DNA of 64,000 bases from QYOJ01 sp964449285 (GCA_964449285.1 CAYUZX010000010.1:3510-67509); one strand, 5' to 3'; shown: positions 1-8,980, counted from the first letter of the stretch. The notes: a model not told the origin generated them from the letters alone. A program made the numbers and translations.

Positions 1-61
1 TTAGATAACGCAAATATATACATAAAAGTGCATGCGAAGATGAGAAAAAGATTAAAAAATG

Positions 62-1990
62 TTAATCCGCTTCCCCAAGGCCATAGATTGCCTCTTTGAT
101 AATTGCACGAAATACTGCTTTTTCAAAGGGTTTGGCAATATAGTGTGTGCATCCTTCGGCAAGCAGTTTCTCCCTGTCACCTATCATCGTGTATCCTGTC
201 ACTGCTATGATGGGCGTCTTTTCATAGCCTGAAATTGCTTTGATCTTTTTCGTTGTCTCAATGCCGTCGATACCCGAACCCAGGTTGATATCCATCAACA
301 CAGCATCATACTTCGTCTCCTTCGCCATTTTTACGGCAGTTTTACCTTCATACGCATGATCCATCAAGTATGTTGGTTTCAGAAAGAGCTCAATCAGGTT
401 TCGGTTGATCATGTTGTCCTCCACCAGAAGTACTAGAGGCACGTCTCTCTTTATAACTGCCGGAGTAAACGGCATTGAACGTTCAATCTCTTCCGGGTCG
501 GTGGTAAAATGTTTTGCTGATTTTGCAGCTGGAAGCCAGATGGTGAAGGTTGTCCCATTGCCTGGTGTACTTTTCACCGAGATCTTTCCATTCATCAGTT
601 CGCAGATTTTCTTACAGATAGTCAGCCCTAGCCCGCTCCCCTGGAACTTGCGGTCGTAACCCTCACTCACTTGCCGGAACTCCTGAAAGATCATATCAAA
701 GAACTTTTGCTCAATGCCTACCCCTGTATCTCTAATTTCGATCGTTTGCCATTGTACGTTATCCTCTGTAACCGTTCTCGCTCGAATCGTAATACTGCCC
801 TGTTTGGTGAACTTTACAGCATTATCAAGGATTTGTTGGAAAAGCTGTTTAAAAAGTTGAAGATCGGCATTGACGATGAACTCCTCTGGAAGGTCTTTCA
901 GTAATGAGATCTTTTTTTCATGAATCGGATCCTCAAATGATTTGCAAATCTTCTCTATTGCAGCCACCAGGTCGATGTGTTTGAAGACCATCGTAACTTT
1001 GCCAGCCTGAAGTTGTGAGAGGGTGATGATGGAGTTAAGCGTTGACATCAGCCTTCTTCCCGAGAGATAAATGTTCTCAACCATAGGCAAGTACTCAGTA
1101 TTTCTCAGATCCTCCTGAAGAAGTTCCGAAAAGCCAAGAATCCCGTTCAAAGGAGTTCGGAGTTCATGACTGATATTGGAGAGGATGGATGACTTGAGCA
1201 GGTCCGATTCTTCGGCTTTCTCTTTCGCCAGGATAAGTTGCTGTTCGTAATTTTTTCTCTCGGTGACATTCTGGGCCATCATAAAGAGGTAATCCTCAGC
1301 GAACAGGGTGATCATTTTACCGCTTACCTGTATCAGAATCTGCTTGTCATCTTTTCTATTCCAGGCAGTTTCAATATCACGAAATTCCTGAAAACTCCAG
1401 CTTCTGGCATTCTGCTTGCTAATTACCTCGTGGAGATCGACATCCTTGATGAACCTTCGTCCGGGTGTATCCAGGATCTCCTCCCGGGAGTACCCGAGCA
1501 TGTCGCAGGCAGCCTGGTTGCAATCCATAATACTGAGGTCGGAAAGGCGGAGCAAGAGGATCGCATCATGGGCCGTTTCAAACACAGCATGGTATTTGAT
1601 CTCACTGCGCCGGATTGTTTCACGGGTCTTCTCCATCCGTTTTGTGATTCGCGCCAGGAGCTCATCGAAATCAATGGGTTTTATGATGTAGTCATCTGCT
1701 CCCATGGTCATCCCATACAGGATATCTTCCCGTTCCGCTTTTGCAGTAAGAAAAATAAATGGAATGAGTGAGGTTGTGACGTTACTCTTCAATTTTTCAA
1801 ACGTTTCATACCCATTCATCCTGGGCATGAAAATGTCGCACAGGATCAGGTCGGGAAGCTCGTTTACTGCCAGATCTACTCCCTTCTTTCCGTTCTCTGC
1901 CATGATGGTTTCCATCCCCTCCTCTTGCAGAAATTCTGCCAGGCTCTCCAAAAGGATGGGGTCATCCTCAATAATCAGAATCTTGCTCAT
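62..1990 (-). CDS. Hybrid sensor histidine kinase, REC-PAS-HisKA-HATPase-REC
   Basis: A 642-residue cytoplasmic hybrid kinase with no membrane segment. An N-terminal receiver domain (about 1-118) carries the phosphoacceptor Asp52 in CDIFMPRMNG. A PAS domain follows (about 128-245), then a HisKA dimerisation helix with His275 in SNISHELRTP, an HATPase domain with DTGVGI and GSGLGL boxes, and a C-terminal receiver (about 515-630) with Asp in VLMDINL. The likely route is a phosphorelay in which the first receiver takes input from another kinase. Its start overlaps the end of the upstream membrane kinase gene by 23 bp, so the two are probably translationally coupled and act in one pathway. The output regulator is not visible here. 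Confidence 0.93.
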   Translation of the reverse strand: MSKILIIEDDPILLESLAEFLQEEGMETIMAENGKKGVDLAVNELPDLILCDIFMPRMNGYETFEKLKSNVTTSLIPFIFLTAKAEREDILYGMTMGADDYIIKPIDFDELLARITKRMEKTRETIRRSEIKYHAVFETAHDAILLLRLSDLSIMDCNQAACDMLGYSREEILDTPGRRFIKDVDLHEVISKQNARSWSFQEFRDIETAWNRKDDKQILIQVSGKMITLFAEDYLFMMAQNVTERKNYEQQLILAKEKAEESDLLKSSILSNISHELRTPLNGILGFSELLQEDLRNTEYLPMVENIYLSGRRLMSTLNSIITLSQLQAGKVTMVFKHIDLVAAIEKICKSFEDPIHEKKISLLKDLPEEFIVNADLQLFKQLFQQILDNAVKFTKQGSITIRARTVTEDNVQWQTIEIRDTGVGIEQKFFDMIFQEFRQVSEGYDRKFQGSGLGLTICKKICELMNGKISVKSTPGNGTTFTIWLPAAKSAKHFTTDPEEIERSMPFTPAVIKRDVPLVLLVEDNMINRNLIELFLKPTYLMDHAYEGKTAVKMAKETKYDAVLMDINLGSGIDGIETTKKIKAISGYEKTPIIAVTGYTMIGDREKLLAEGCTHYIAKPFEKAVFRAIIKEAIYGLGEAD

Positions 1991-3443
1991 AATCAGTTGT
2001 TTTTGTTGTTCTTACTGGGATTTTTACGTCGAAAGTGGTTCCCTCGTCAATACTGCTGGTCACCTGGATTGATCCTTTCAGCAGATCAACACATCGTTTT
2101 ACAATCGACATTCCCAACCCGGTTCCCGGTATCCCATCGCTGTTACTGCCCCTATGAAAGGGCTGAAACAGCTGTCCCATATCATGTTCGGGGATACCGA
2201 TTCCCTGATCGCTTACAATCATTTCGATATGGTTGTTTTCCCTTGCAATCGTCACGCTGACAGGTTTGTCCTGTGGGCTGAATTTCCCGGCATTGGAGAG
2301 CAAATGAGAGAGGATTTGCCGGAGAAGTTCTTTGTCGGTGTAGATGTCGTCTTCACCCTGATCGATCTTCAGTTCCAGGTGTATAGGCAACTCGGAGTTC
2401 TTTCGGAGTTCTTCGATGACCTCGTTGACAAATTCATTAATCTGAAAAGTTTCAGGATTCAAAGAAAGGACCCCGCTTTGATCTTTTGAGATAAGGGTCA
2501 CATCTTCAAGAAGAATGATCATTTTTTTGATAGCTTCCCGAACCCGCCTGATCACCTCTGTCCTTTTCTCAATTGGCCATTTTTCCTGGTACTTGCTTAA
2601 AAGCTGAATGTTGCTGGAGATGGCTGCCAGGGGTGTCCTGAATTCATGAGAGACCAGGGAAATAAAACGCGATTTAAGCTGATTCAGCTCCTGCTGTTTT
2701 GACAGCATCCGTGAAATCTCAAGTTCAGCTTCCTTTCTGATCGTGATATTCCTGATGGAGATCAGGTAATCGCCGATTCCGGTAGCCGAAACCATCGCCT
2801 CGTAAGCACGCTCGGAACCATCAGGCAAATGGAGAGAATAGTCAAAGATCCCACTTCTATTTGACCCGTCAATGTCAAGAATTGCTTGATAATAGGCAGC
2901 GGTAACGTGTGCAGGCATCATCTCTTCGACACCTTTGCCCAGAAATTTTTCAGGTGGGAGGAGCAACTCCGAAGGATCGGGAGCATGATAATCCGTGATG
3001 ATTCCTTGAAGACTTACCCGGAATAGCAGATCGGGGATCGCATTGAGCAAAGCCCGCGATTTGGCTTCAGAAATGGCCACGGATTCAAGAGCCTGGCTCT
3101 TCTCTTTCATCACTGTGTCGAGCTCTTTTCGCTGATTGAAGAACCGCTGTAACAGAATCCCGATCTTTCCTATCTCGTCGCGACGATGCGAGAGCGCTTC
3201 AACAGGAACCGGGTCGTGGAGAGCCAGAGCGCCGGCAATCTGATTCAGGGGCTTGATGATCCAATGGTGAGTAACCAGCACAAACAAGCCGATCAACAGA
3301 ATAAAACGGGCAATAGAGAGGTAGGTCCAAAGATAAACAGGTAACCACCCGAAGACTTCACTGTTGAACAAAAAGAGGTTCGGAACAATGGTAATCGCGA
3401 AGGCTACCAAGAAGATGATCAGGAATTTATACTGGATCTTCAT
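1968..3443 (-). CDS. Membrane sensor histidine kinase, HAMP-PAS-HisKA-HATPase
   Basis: A 491-residue inner-membrane kinase. Two hydrophobic segments (about 5-27 and 37-58) enclose only a very short periplasmic loop, so sensing is probably within the membrane or through the PAS domain (about 125-235). A HAMP-like linker lies at about 60-110. His266 in ISLVSHEFRTP is the phosphorylated residue. N384 in LSNAGKF, SDQGIGIP and GTGLGMSIV form the ATP-binding domain. It is the first gene of a two-gene operon with the hybrid kinase that overlaps its 3' end. A CAAAGATA (TATCTTTG on this strand) -7-like element lies at 3472-3479 but has no clear -33 box. The signal is unknown. Confidence 0.92.
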   Translation of the reverse strand: MKIQYKFLIIFLVAFAITIVPNLFLFNSEVFGWLPVYLWTYLSIARFILLIGLFVLVTHHWIIKPLNQIAGALALHDPVPVEALSHRRDEIGKIGILLQRFFNQRKELDTVMKEKSQALESVAISEAKSRALLNAIPDLLFRVSLQGIITDYHAPDPSELLLPPEKFLGKGVEEMMPAHVTAAYYQAILDIDGSNRSGIFDYSLHLPDGSERAYEAMVSATGIGDYLISIRNITIRKEAELEISRMLSKQQELNQLKSRFISLVSHEFRTPLAAISSNIQLLSKYQEKWPIEKRTEVIRRVREAIKKMIILLEDVTLISKDQSGVLSLNPETFQINEFVNEVIEELRKNSELPIHLELKIDQGEDDIYTDKELLRQILSHLLSNAGKFSPQDKPVSVTIARENNHIEMIVSDQGIGIPEHDMGQLFQPFHRGSNSDGIPGTGLGMSIVKRCVDLLKGSIQVTSSIDEGTTFDVKIPVRTTKTTDYEQDSDY

Positions 3444-3597
3444 GGTAAAAAATAACCCGGTAATTTATACTCAAAGATATTCCATATGACACCATTTTCC
3501 TAATAGAATCAGAGTTTATTAGTAAGTGTCGACTGAACCAGCACAGGTATATCCATTTTGAACGTAACCGAGAGGGAAGAGATCACTTGAAACAGGT

Positions 3598-4050
3598 TCA
3601 CTCCCTGTTTTTGGAGTCCATAATGATGGTAACCGGCCCATCATTCACAAGTGAGATATCCATCATCGCCCCAAAATTACCTGTTTGCACAGGTTTCCCA
3701 AGAATGATTTCGAGGTTTCTGATAAATTGATCATAAAGAGGGATGGCAATTTCAGGTTTTGCAGCCCGGATGTAGGAGGGGCGGTTCCCTTTTTTTATAC
3801 TGGCATGAAGCGTGAACTGACTGACAACGATGATTTCCCCATCAGCTTCCGTGACAGACTGGTTCATCACTCCATCATCGTCGGGGAATACCCGTAAACG
3901 GATGACCTTGCCCGAAAGCCACTCGATATCATTGAGGGTGTCAGCCTCTTCAATCCCCAGAAGGAGCAAAAGACCTTTCCCAATGGTGGCAATGGTTTTT
4001 CCATCTATTATCACCGAAGCTTTGCTGACACGTTGAAGTACTACACGCAT
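3598..4050 (-). CDS. dtd: D-aminoacyl-tRNA deacylase
   Basis: A 150-residue protein of normal Dtd length. It hydrolyses D-amino acids (and glycine from mischarged tRNA-Ala) off tRNA in the cytoplasm as a proofreading step. Visible family motifs are the N-terminal MRVVLQRVSKASV, the SQFTL motif near residue 78 and the C-terminal NDGPVT motif with the Gly-cisPro pair that reaches into the partner subunit's active site. It is transcribed alone. The 134 bp upstream to the divergent pdxJ are A/T-rich and contain a REP-like element. Confidence 0.96.
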   Translation of the reverse strand: MRVVLQRVSKASVIIDGKTIATIGKGLLLLLGIEEADTLNDIEWLSGKVIRLRVFPDDDGVMNQSVTEADGEIIVVSQFTLHASIKKGNRPSYIRAAKPEIAIPLYDQFIRNLEIILGKPVQTGNFGAMMDISLVNDGPVTIIMDSKNRE

Positions 4051-4122
4051 GGAAGTAAGTAAAACTCAAAATTAAAAAATAAAAATTAAAAAAAAGAAGA
4101 TGTCAATCCGAATGCCTGAATT

Positions 4123-4146
4123 AGTCCCATTCAGGGGATTTAGGCG
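4123..4146. repeat. REP-like element, degenerate copy
   Basis: The sequence AGTCCCATTCAGGGGATTTA plus GGCG is close to the reverse complement of the element at 55408-55433 (GCCCCTAAATCCCATGAAGG...). Both sit in intergenic DNA. This copy lies between divergent dtd and pdxJ and just upstream of a TAGTTTTG (-7-like) box at 4161-4168. A dispersed palindromic element is the best reading. The small number of copies in view limits certainty. Confidence 0.5.
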
Positions 4147-4184
4147 TGCTATAATTTTAGTAGTTTTGCAAAAAACGGATCAGG

Positions 4185-4901
4185 ATGACGAAGTTAAGTG
4201 TAAATATCAATAAGATTGCGACCTTGCGAAATGCCCGGGGAGGGAATCAGCCTGACTTACTGAAGGCGTCTATTGACTGTGAACGGTTTGGAGCTGAGGG
4301 CATTACTGTCCATCCACGTCCTGACGAACGACATATTCGTTACAACGATGTTCTTGACCTGAAACCAATCGTCACGACCGAATTTAACATTGAAGGTTAT
4401 CCATCCGAGGCTTTTATCAACCTTGTAAAAGAAGTTAAACCAGCGCAGGTGACGTTAGTGCCTGACCCTCCCGAGGCTTTAACTTCCAATGCAGGATGGG
4501 ATACCATAAACAATCAATCTTTTTTACGGGAAGTGATTGATGAGTTCAGACGAAGCGGCATCAGGACCTCCATCTTTATCGATACAGACCTGAAGATGAT
4601 CGAGCATGCCTGTTCAACCGGCGCCAACAGGGTGGAACTCTATACGGAGGCCTATGCACAGCAATACAGGGGCGGCCGTGAAAAGGCGATCCTCCCCTTT
4701 GTGGAAGCTGCAAAGCTAGCCAAAGAGCTGGGATTAGGGCTCAATGCCGGACATGATCTAAGTCTCGAAAACCTGAAATTCTTCCACCAGTTGATCCCTG
4801 GTTTGTTGGAAGTCTCTATCGGCCATGCCCTGATCTGTGATGCACTCTATTTGGGGCTGGAAAATACGATTCAATTGTATTTAAGACAGTTGAAAGATTA
4901 G
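4185..4901 (+). CDS. pdxJ: Pyridoxine 5'-phosphate synthase
   Basis: A 238-residue TIM-barrel enzyme. PdxJ condenses 3-amino-2-oxopropyl phosphate with 1-deoxyxylulose 5-phosphate to form pyridoxine 5'-phosphate, the last step of the DXP-dependent vitamin B6 route. Family signatures seen are LSVNINKIATLRNARG at the N-terminus, GITVHPRPDERHIR around residues 40-52, VTLVPDPPEALTSNAGWD, and GLGLNAGHDLSLENL near the C-terminus. It begins a short plus-strand run with the dipeptidase 34 bp downstream. PLP-dependent enzymes in this window (the serine palmitoyltransferase and the KamA-like enzyme) would use its product. Confidence 0.97.
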   Translation: MTKLSVNINKIATLRNARGGNQPDLLKASIDCERFGAEGITVHPRPDERHIRYNDVLDLKPIVTTEFNIEGYPSEAFINLVKEVKPAQVTLVPDPPEALTSNAGWDTINNQSFLREVIDEFRRSGIRTSIFIDTDLKMIEHACSTGANRVELYTEAYAQQYRGGREKAILPFVEAAKLAKELGLGLNAGHDLSLENLKFFHQLIPGLLEVSIGHALICDALYLGLENTIQLYLRQLKD

Positions 4902-4935
4902 TTGGCAGTATTAACCATTTTTTATCCCGGGCACC

Positions 4936-6171
4936 ATGAAAATCATATTCCTTTCCATCTACTTTTTCTTTTTTACATTTTGTGTTTCTGCAGGACACAT
5001 GGGAACCGGGAAGATAGAACGAAAGGCGAAGAAGATTCATGAACAGATCCTCACGATTGATTCGCATAACGATACCCCGTTGCGGATGATCCGTCCGGGA
5101 TTCGACTGGGGTGAACGCCATAATCCCTACACGGATCGTTCCCGTGTTGATCTTATACGGATGGAGGAGGGGGGACTTGATGGGGCCTTCTTTGCACTCT
5201 TCATTGGTCAGGGGCCTCGTACACCGGTGGGCAATGAAGAGGCAAAACAACGTGTGCTGATGGTGTTCGACACTCTCCTGAATGCCATCAACCACAACTC
5301 CGATAAAATAGGTCTGGCTTTAACTCCGGATGACGCCTATCGCCTGGAGAAGCAAAGGAAGCGGATAGCTTTCATAGGGGTGGAGAACGGATACCCTGTA
5401 GGACGTGATATCGAAATGGTTCAGACACTTTACGATCGGGGAGCTCGCTATATCACACTCGTTCATACCCGTAATAATGATATCTGTGATTCCTCCACCG
5501 ACACGCTCGCTTTTAGTGGCTTGAGCGATTTCGGCAACGAGGTGGTTGCCGAGATGAACCGGCTGGGCATGATGATCGATGTGTCGCATGCTTCTGATTC
5601 CTCCTTTTACGATATTCTACGGAAAACCCGATCTCCGGTCCTGGCCTCCCACTCCTGTTCACGGGCGCTGTGTGACAATCCCCGCAATCTGGATGATGCC
5701 ATGCTCCTTGCCCTGGCGGCGAACAATGGAGTTATTCAGATGTGTATTCTGAGCGACTATGTTAAAACCCCGACTCCCAATCCTGAGCGCGACTCAGCCA
5801 GGGCTGCCGTGAGGGAGAAGTTCCGAAACTTTGACAACCTCACCGATGAAGAGATGAAGCAGGCGCATAAGGAGTGGTATGCCATTGAAGATCAGTACCC
5901 AAGAGAGCTGGCAACCGTTAGTGATGTTGTAGATCATATTGATCACATCATTGATGTGGCCGGAATCGACCATGTAGGTATCGGAACCGATTTTGATGGT
6001 GGGGGAGGCGTTACCGGATGTTATGATGTATCTGAGATGGGAAATATTACGCTGGAGCTGGTTACAAGGGGTTACACCAAAAAGGATATCCGGAAAATAT
6101 GGGGTGGCAACTTGATGCGGGTGATGAACGAAAATATCAGGATCGCAAAGAAGATCGCTCAAAACAGATGA
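4936..6171 (+). CDS. Membrane dipeptidase, peptidase family M19
   Basis: A 411-residue exported metallopeptidase of the renal-dipeptidase family, which cleaves dipeptides with a dinuclear zinc site. A signal peptide covers about residues 1-20 (hydrophobic IIFLSIYFFFFTFCVSA). Zinc-ligand regions are visible in order: DSHNDTPLRM (HxD), FIGVENGYPVG (bridging Glu), MMIDVSHAS and VLASHSCSRAL (His residues), and HVGIGTDFDGGG (Asp). The family tolerates D-residues at the C-terminal position, so peptidoglycan dipeptides are possible substrates. This is inference. Only 4 bp separate it from the downstream PrsW-family gene, suggesting one transcript. Confidence 0.93.
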   Translation: MKIIFLSIYFFFFTFCVSAGHMGTGKIERKAKKIHEQILTIDSHNDTPLRMIRPGFDWGERHNPYTDRSRVDLIRMEEGGLDGAFFALFIGQGPRTPVGNEEAKQRVLMVFDTLLNAINHNSDKIGLALTPDDAYRLEKQRKRIAFIGVENGYPVGRDIEMVQTLYDRGARYITLVHTRNNDICDSSTDTLAFSGLSDFGNEVVAEMNRLGMMIDVSHASDSSFYDILRKTRSPVLASHSCSRALCDNPRNLDDAMLLALAANNGVIQMCILSDYVKTPTPNPERDSARAAVREKFRNFDNLTDEEMKQAHKEWYAIEDQYPRELATVSDVVDHIDHIIDVAGIDHVGIGTDFDGGGGVTGCYDVSEMGNITLELVTRGYTKKDIRKIWGGNLMRVMNENIRIAKKIAQNR

Positions 6172-6175
6172 CAGG

Positions 6176-7177
6176 ATGAAGATTATCATCAGCCTTGTAC
6201 CGGTTTTCCTGTTTCTTGGGTTGCTGCTCTTCTTCGACAGCTTCCGCCTGGTAAACCGCTGGGTGTTGATCATTTGTTTGGTTTGGGGGGGCGTTGCGGC
6301 TTCACTGAGTCTGGTAGGAAACACCTTGCTTTCGAATATTTTCCATCTCCCTTTTGATACACTCTCACGCTACGTAGCACCTTTTACTGAGGAGATCCTG
6401 AAGATGATCATCCTTATCCTGCTGATATCCCGCCATCGAATCGGATTCGCCATAGATGCTGCCATTTACGGTTTTGCCGTGGGTTCGGGCTTTGCTTTCA
6501 CCGAAAACCTGATCTACCTTATACAACTTGGCCCTGAACAAACGAACCTCTGGATTTGGATTGCCCGTGGTGTTGGTACAGCTGTAATGCATGGGGGATC
6601 CACTGCCATTGCGGGTGTCATCCTGATCAACAGGCTGACAGACTCCCGGAAGCTCATTCAGCCATTCCTCCTGGCTGTAGTGGTTGCCTATTTTATCCAT
6701 GCGCTCTACAACGCTTTTTTGATCTCCCCACTCCAGTCGGCATTGGTCGTAATCATCCTTGTCCCGGTGATGCTGGTGGTCGTCTTCAGGCTTGGTGAAC
6801 ATAACCTCAAAAAATGGCTGGATATTGGGATGGATGCAGAAGTGAGCCTTCTGCTGATGATCAACCGCGGCAAATTCTCTCAAACCCGTGCTGGCGCATA
6901 TTTGCTATCTGTAAAAGATCATTTTCCGAAAGAGATAGTCCTGGACATATATTGTTTCATGACTCTCTACCTGGAGCTCTCTGTCAAAGCAAAAAGTTTG
7001 TTACTGCTAAAAGAAAATGACCTGCCACTTCCAATGGACCCCAACATCATGGATAAACTGCATGAACTGGATCAACTGCGGAAACGGATTGGAAAATCGG
7101 GAATCTTTGCACTCCGCCCCATTCTCCGAATGAATCGTGGCGATATCTGGGCTCTATCAATTCTTAACCCGGATTGA
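6176..7177 (+). CDS. PrsW-family intramembrane glutamic protease
   Basis: A 333-residue multi-pass membrane protein with about seven or eight hydrophobic segments in the first 215 residues and a soluble C-terminal tail of about 115 residues. Family hallmarks are the PFTEEILKM glutamate pair, GSGFAFTENLIYL, the histidine motif VMHGGSTAIAG, and FIHALYNAF. PrsW in Bacillus cuts the anti-sigma factor RsiW. No sigma or anti-sigma gene is next to this copy, so its substrate is unknown. The next gene encodes a single-pass membrane protein with a periplasmic domain, which would be a topologically suitable substrate, but nothing more supports that. Confidence 0.85.
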   Translation: MKIIISLVPVFLFLGLLLFFDSFRLVNRWVLIICLVWGGVAASLSLVGNTLLSNIFHLPFDTLSRYVAPFTEEILKMIILILLISRHRIGFAIDAAIYGFAVGSGFAFTENLIYLIQLGPEQTNLWIWIARGVGTAVMHGGSTAIAGVILINRLTDSRKLIQPFLLAVVVAYFIHALYNAFLISPLQSALVVIILVPVMLVVVFRLGEHNLKKWLDIGMDAEVSLLLMINRGKFSQTRAGAYLLSVKDHFPKEIVLDIYCFMTLYLELSVKAKSLLLLKENDLPLPMDPNIMDKLHELDQLRKRIGKSGIFALRPILRMNRGDIWALSILNPD

Positions 7178-7218
7178 AATTTTTCATTACCTTTATCTCT
7201 TGTAAAGCCGCGATAATT

Positions 7219-7248
7219 TGTACAGCCGCGATTAATCGCGGCTGTACA
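7219..7248. repeat. 30-bp perfect palindrome, REP-like
   Basis: The half-site TGTACAGCCGCGATT is followed directly by its exact reverse complement. A partial copy of the left arm (TGTAAAGCCGCGATAATT) lies just before it at 7201-7218. It stands between the prsW-like gene and the next coding region. No T-run follows on either strand, so it is not a classical terminator. Its architecture matches the palindrome at 12071-12100. Confidence 0.85.
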
Positions 7249-7263
7249 TTTAAAATATAAAAA

Positions 7264-7830
7264 ATGGAACATTCAAATAAACAGGAGGGCTCCTTCTACC
7301 AACCATCGGCCCACATCTCGCAGCGAAGCTGGGTTCGCTATAGCTTCTTTTTCCTGGCAGGTATCATAGCCGGGATGTTGTTGGTAAAGGTTATTGACAA
7401 CCGCAATGAAGACCACGTAGTCTCTGATGAAGATGTGCGGGGTACCGTCTACAACTCCAGCTCGTTTGACAAGATGAAATCTGCGGATGTCATCTATGCC
7501 GATAATCCGGCATTCAAAACAGCCATTGACGTGAGATACTCAACACAGGTTATTGAAGCTCGTCTCGACATCTCCTCCCTCTATCCGATTAAGGTTGCAG
7601 TTGAGTTTGGTAATAACAATTTCCGGGTTTTAAATGTGCAGAATCTTACCGTAAACGACCAGTCGACCGTACTCTCCAGTTCTAATTTTATTCAGATCGA
7701 TAATGTTGGGGAGAATAAGTACATCATTCAGTTGCTCAACATGAACAGCTTACCACATCAGATTTCGTTCAAATTTTACCAGAACGACATGGTAATCTAT
7801 TCCAATGCTGTCACAGTTAACAAAGAGTAA
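7264..7830 (+). CDS. Single-pass membrane protein of unknown function
   Basis: A 188-residue protein with no recognised family. A short cytoplasmic N-terminus (about 1-25) precedes one membrane helix (about 27-44, YSFFFLAGIIAGMLLVKVI). The remainder is predicted periplasmic. It is rich in beta-branched and polar residues with alternating hydrophobicity (ARLDISSLYPIKVAVEFGNN), suggesting a compact beta-sandwich. There are no catalytic motifs or cysteines. It lies 86 bp after the PrsW-like protease, separated by the palindrome, and is followed 16 bp later by a tiny membrane-protein gene. The start at 7264 is the first ATG and follows an AT-rich leader. Confidence 0.7.
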   Translation: MEHSNKQEGSFYQPSAHISQRSWVRYSFFFLAGIIAGMLLVKVIDNRNEDHVVSDEDVRGTVYNSSSFDKMKSADVIYADNPAFKTAIDVRYSTQVIEARLDISSLYPIKVAVEFGNNNFRVLNVQNLTVNDQSTVLSSSNFIQIDNVGENKYIIQLLNMNSLPHQISFKFYQNDMVIYSNAVTVNKE

Positions 7831-7846
7831 AATCTAACCACCCTTT

Positions 7847-7960
7847 ATGAAACGCAAACATAAAATACTGATGGCTATAGCAGCAGTGATCTTAGCCATC
7901 GTTTTTATCCTCTTTTTCATCAGTCCCGATACTGTAAGCATGTTTACAGGAGGAGAGTGA
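7847..7960 (+). CDS. Tiny single-pass membrane protein, 37 residues
   Basis: A short open frame begins MKRKHKILMAIAAVILAIVF and continues through one hydrophobic helix to a short hydrophilic tail ending GGE. The basic N-terminus followed by a helix of about 20 residues is a normal signal-anchor pattern. It starts 16 bp after the stop of the preceding membrane-protein gene on the same strand. No homologue is recognised. Coding status rests on the membrane pattern and the operon-like spacing only. Confidence 0.4.
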   Translation: MKRKHKILMAIAAVILAIVFILFFISPDTVSMFTGGE

Positions 7961-8027
7961 GGAACAATGACATGAATGAGCAAGAATGAAGAATGACAAG
8001 AATGGCAAATGACAGGAACACATAAGA
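7961..8027. repeat. Degenerate AATGAC/AAGAATG array
   Basis: The interval between the stop of the tiny membrane gene and the start of the adenosine-deaminase-family gene is made of imperfect repeats around AATGACA, AATGAGCA and GAATGACA. The reverse complement (TGTCATT) resembles the array at 55461-55498. Unit length varies around 7-9 bp. Confidence 0.6.
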
Positions 8028-8975
8028 ATGAGCCGTAAGGATGAATTTGCAGGGGCATTGTTTAAGAAAGATCTGGATCTTATCAGGGCGGTGCCAAAGG
8101 CGGATCTCCATAATCATGTATTGCTCGGGATGAAACTTGTCCAGTTATCCCGGCTCTCAGGTCGGGTTGTTAAGCCCTTTTTTTACAGGGGCCGGGGGAT
8201 CCAGGATATAAACAACTGGATCAGAGAACAATATATTCCGGTAATCACAACTCCCGGAATCTTTTCGTTATTGGTTAGAGCGAGTTTCCAACAGGCGGTT
8301 AACGATGGTGTTACCGTGCTGGAGGCAAGCATTGATGTTGGGTTCGGACATCAATACGGGATCCAGCCTGAAGAGGTTGTAGATACCCTGCGTCTGGCTC
8401 ATCAGGAGGTGGCCCCACATATAAACTTCCGGCCATGTCTTGGATTTGCCCGCAATATGCAGGTGAGGCAACTGCTTCGCTTTTTTGAACCCTACCTCAA
8501 CCTGGACTATTTCGCTGCCATTGATCTCTACGACGATGAAAAGAGTCAGCCGATTCAGAACTTCAGGGAGATCTATCGATTTGCCCGGCAGATGGGACTT
8601 CGCTGCACTGCTCATGCCGGAGAATTTGGGACAGCTGAAGAGGTAAGGGAGGCTGTTGAGGTTTTGAACCTGGATGCCGTGCAACATGGCATCGCTGCGG
8701 CCAACTCAACAGAGGTCATGAATTGGCTGGCCGAACGGTCAACCCCACTGAATATTTCCCCCACAAGCAACCTGGTATTACAACGGGTGCAGTCCTATGC
8801 CGCCCATCCAATCCGGATCCTCTACGACCACGGAGTCAAAGTGACCATCAACACCGATGATGTGACACTATTTGATCAGGGCGTGTCGGAAGAATTTCTG
8901 AACTTGTTTCAGGCAGGGGTTTTTTCGGCAGAGGAGTTGGAGGAGATAAGGGGGATTGCACTGGAGTGCACATAA
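8028..8975 (+). CDS. Adenosine deaminase family metal-dependent hydrolase
   Basis: A 315-residue cytoplasmic TIM-barrel hydrolase. Family motifs are VPKADLHNHVLLG (HxH metal ligands near residue 27), TAHAGEFGTAEEV (metal-binding His and catalytic Glu), VQHGIAA (catalytic His) and TINTDDVTLF (metal-binding Asp pair). These place it in the adenosine/AMP deaminase superfamily. The exact base cannot be read from sequence, and adenosine, adenine or a modified purine are all possible. It follows a repeat-filled leader of 67 bp and converges on the ABC transporter gene with 20 bp between them. Confidence 0.82.
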   Translation: MSRKDEFAGALFKKDLDLIRAVPKADLHNHVLLGMKLVQLSRLSGRVVKPFFYRGRGIQDINNWIREQYIPVITTPGIFSLLVRASFQQAVNDGVTVLEASIDVGFGHQYGIQPEEVVDTLRLAHQEVAPHINFRPCLGFARNMQVRQLLRFFEPYLNLDYFAAIDLYDDEKSQPIQNFREIYRFARQMGLRCTAHAGEFGTAEEVREAVEVLNLDAVQHGIAAANSTEVMNWLAERSTPLNISPTSNLVLQRVQSYAAHPIRILYDHGVKVTINTDDVTLFDQGVSEEFLNLFQAGVFSAEELEEIRGIALECT

Positions 8976-8980
8976 ATTGC

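Noticed and set aside
1238..1771. Open frame of 177 codons on the plus strand opposite the hybrid kinase
   Set aside because: It is antisense to the PAS and receiver domains, with no motifs and no leader.
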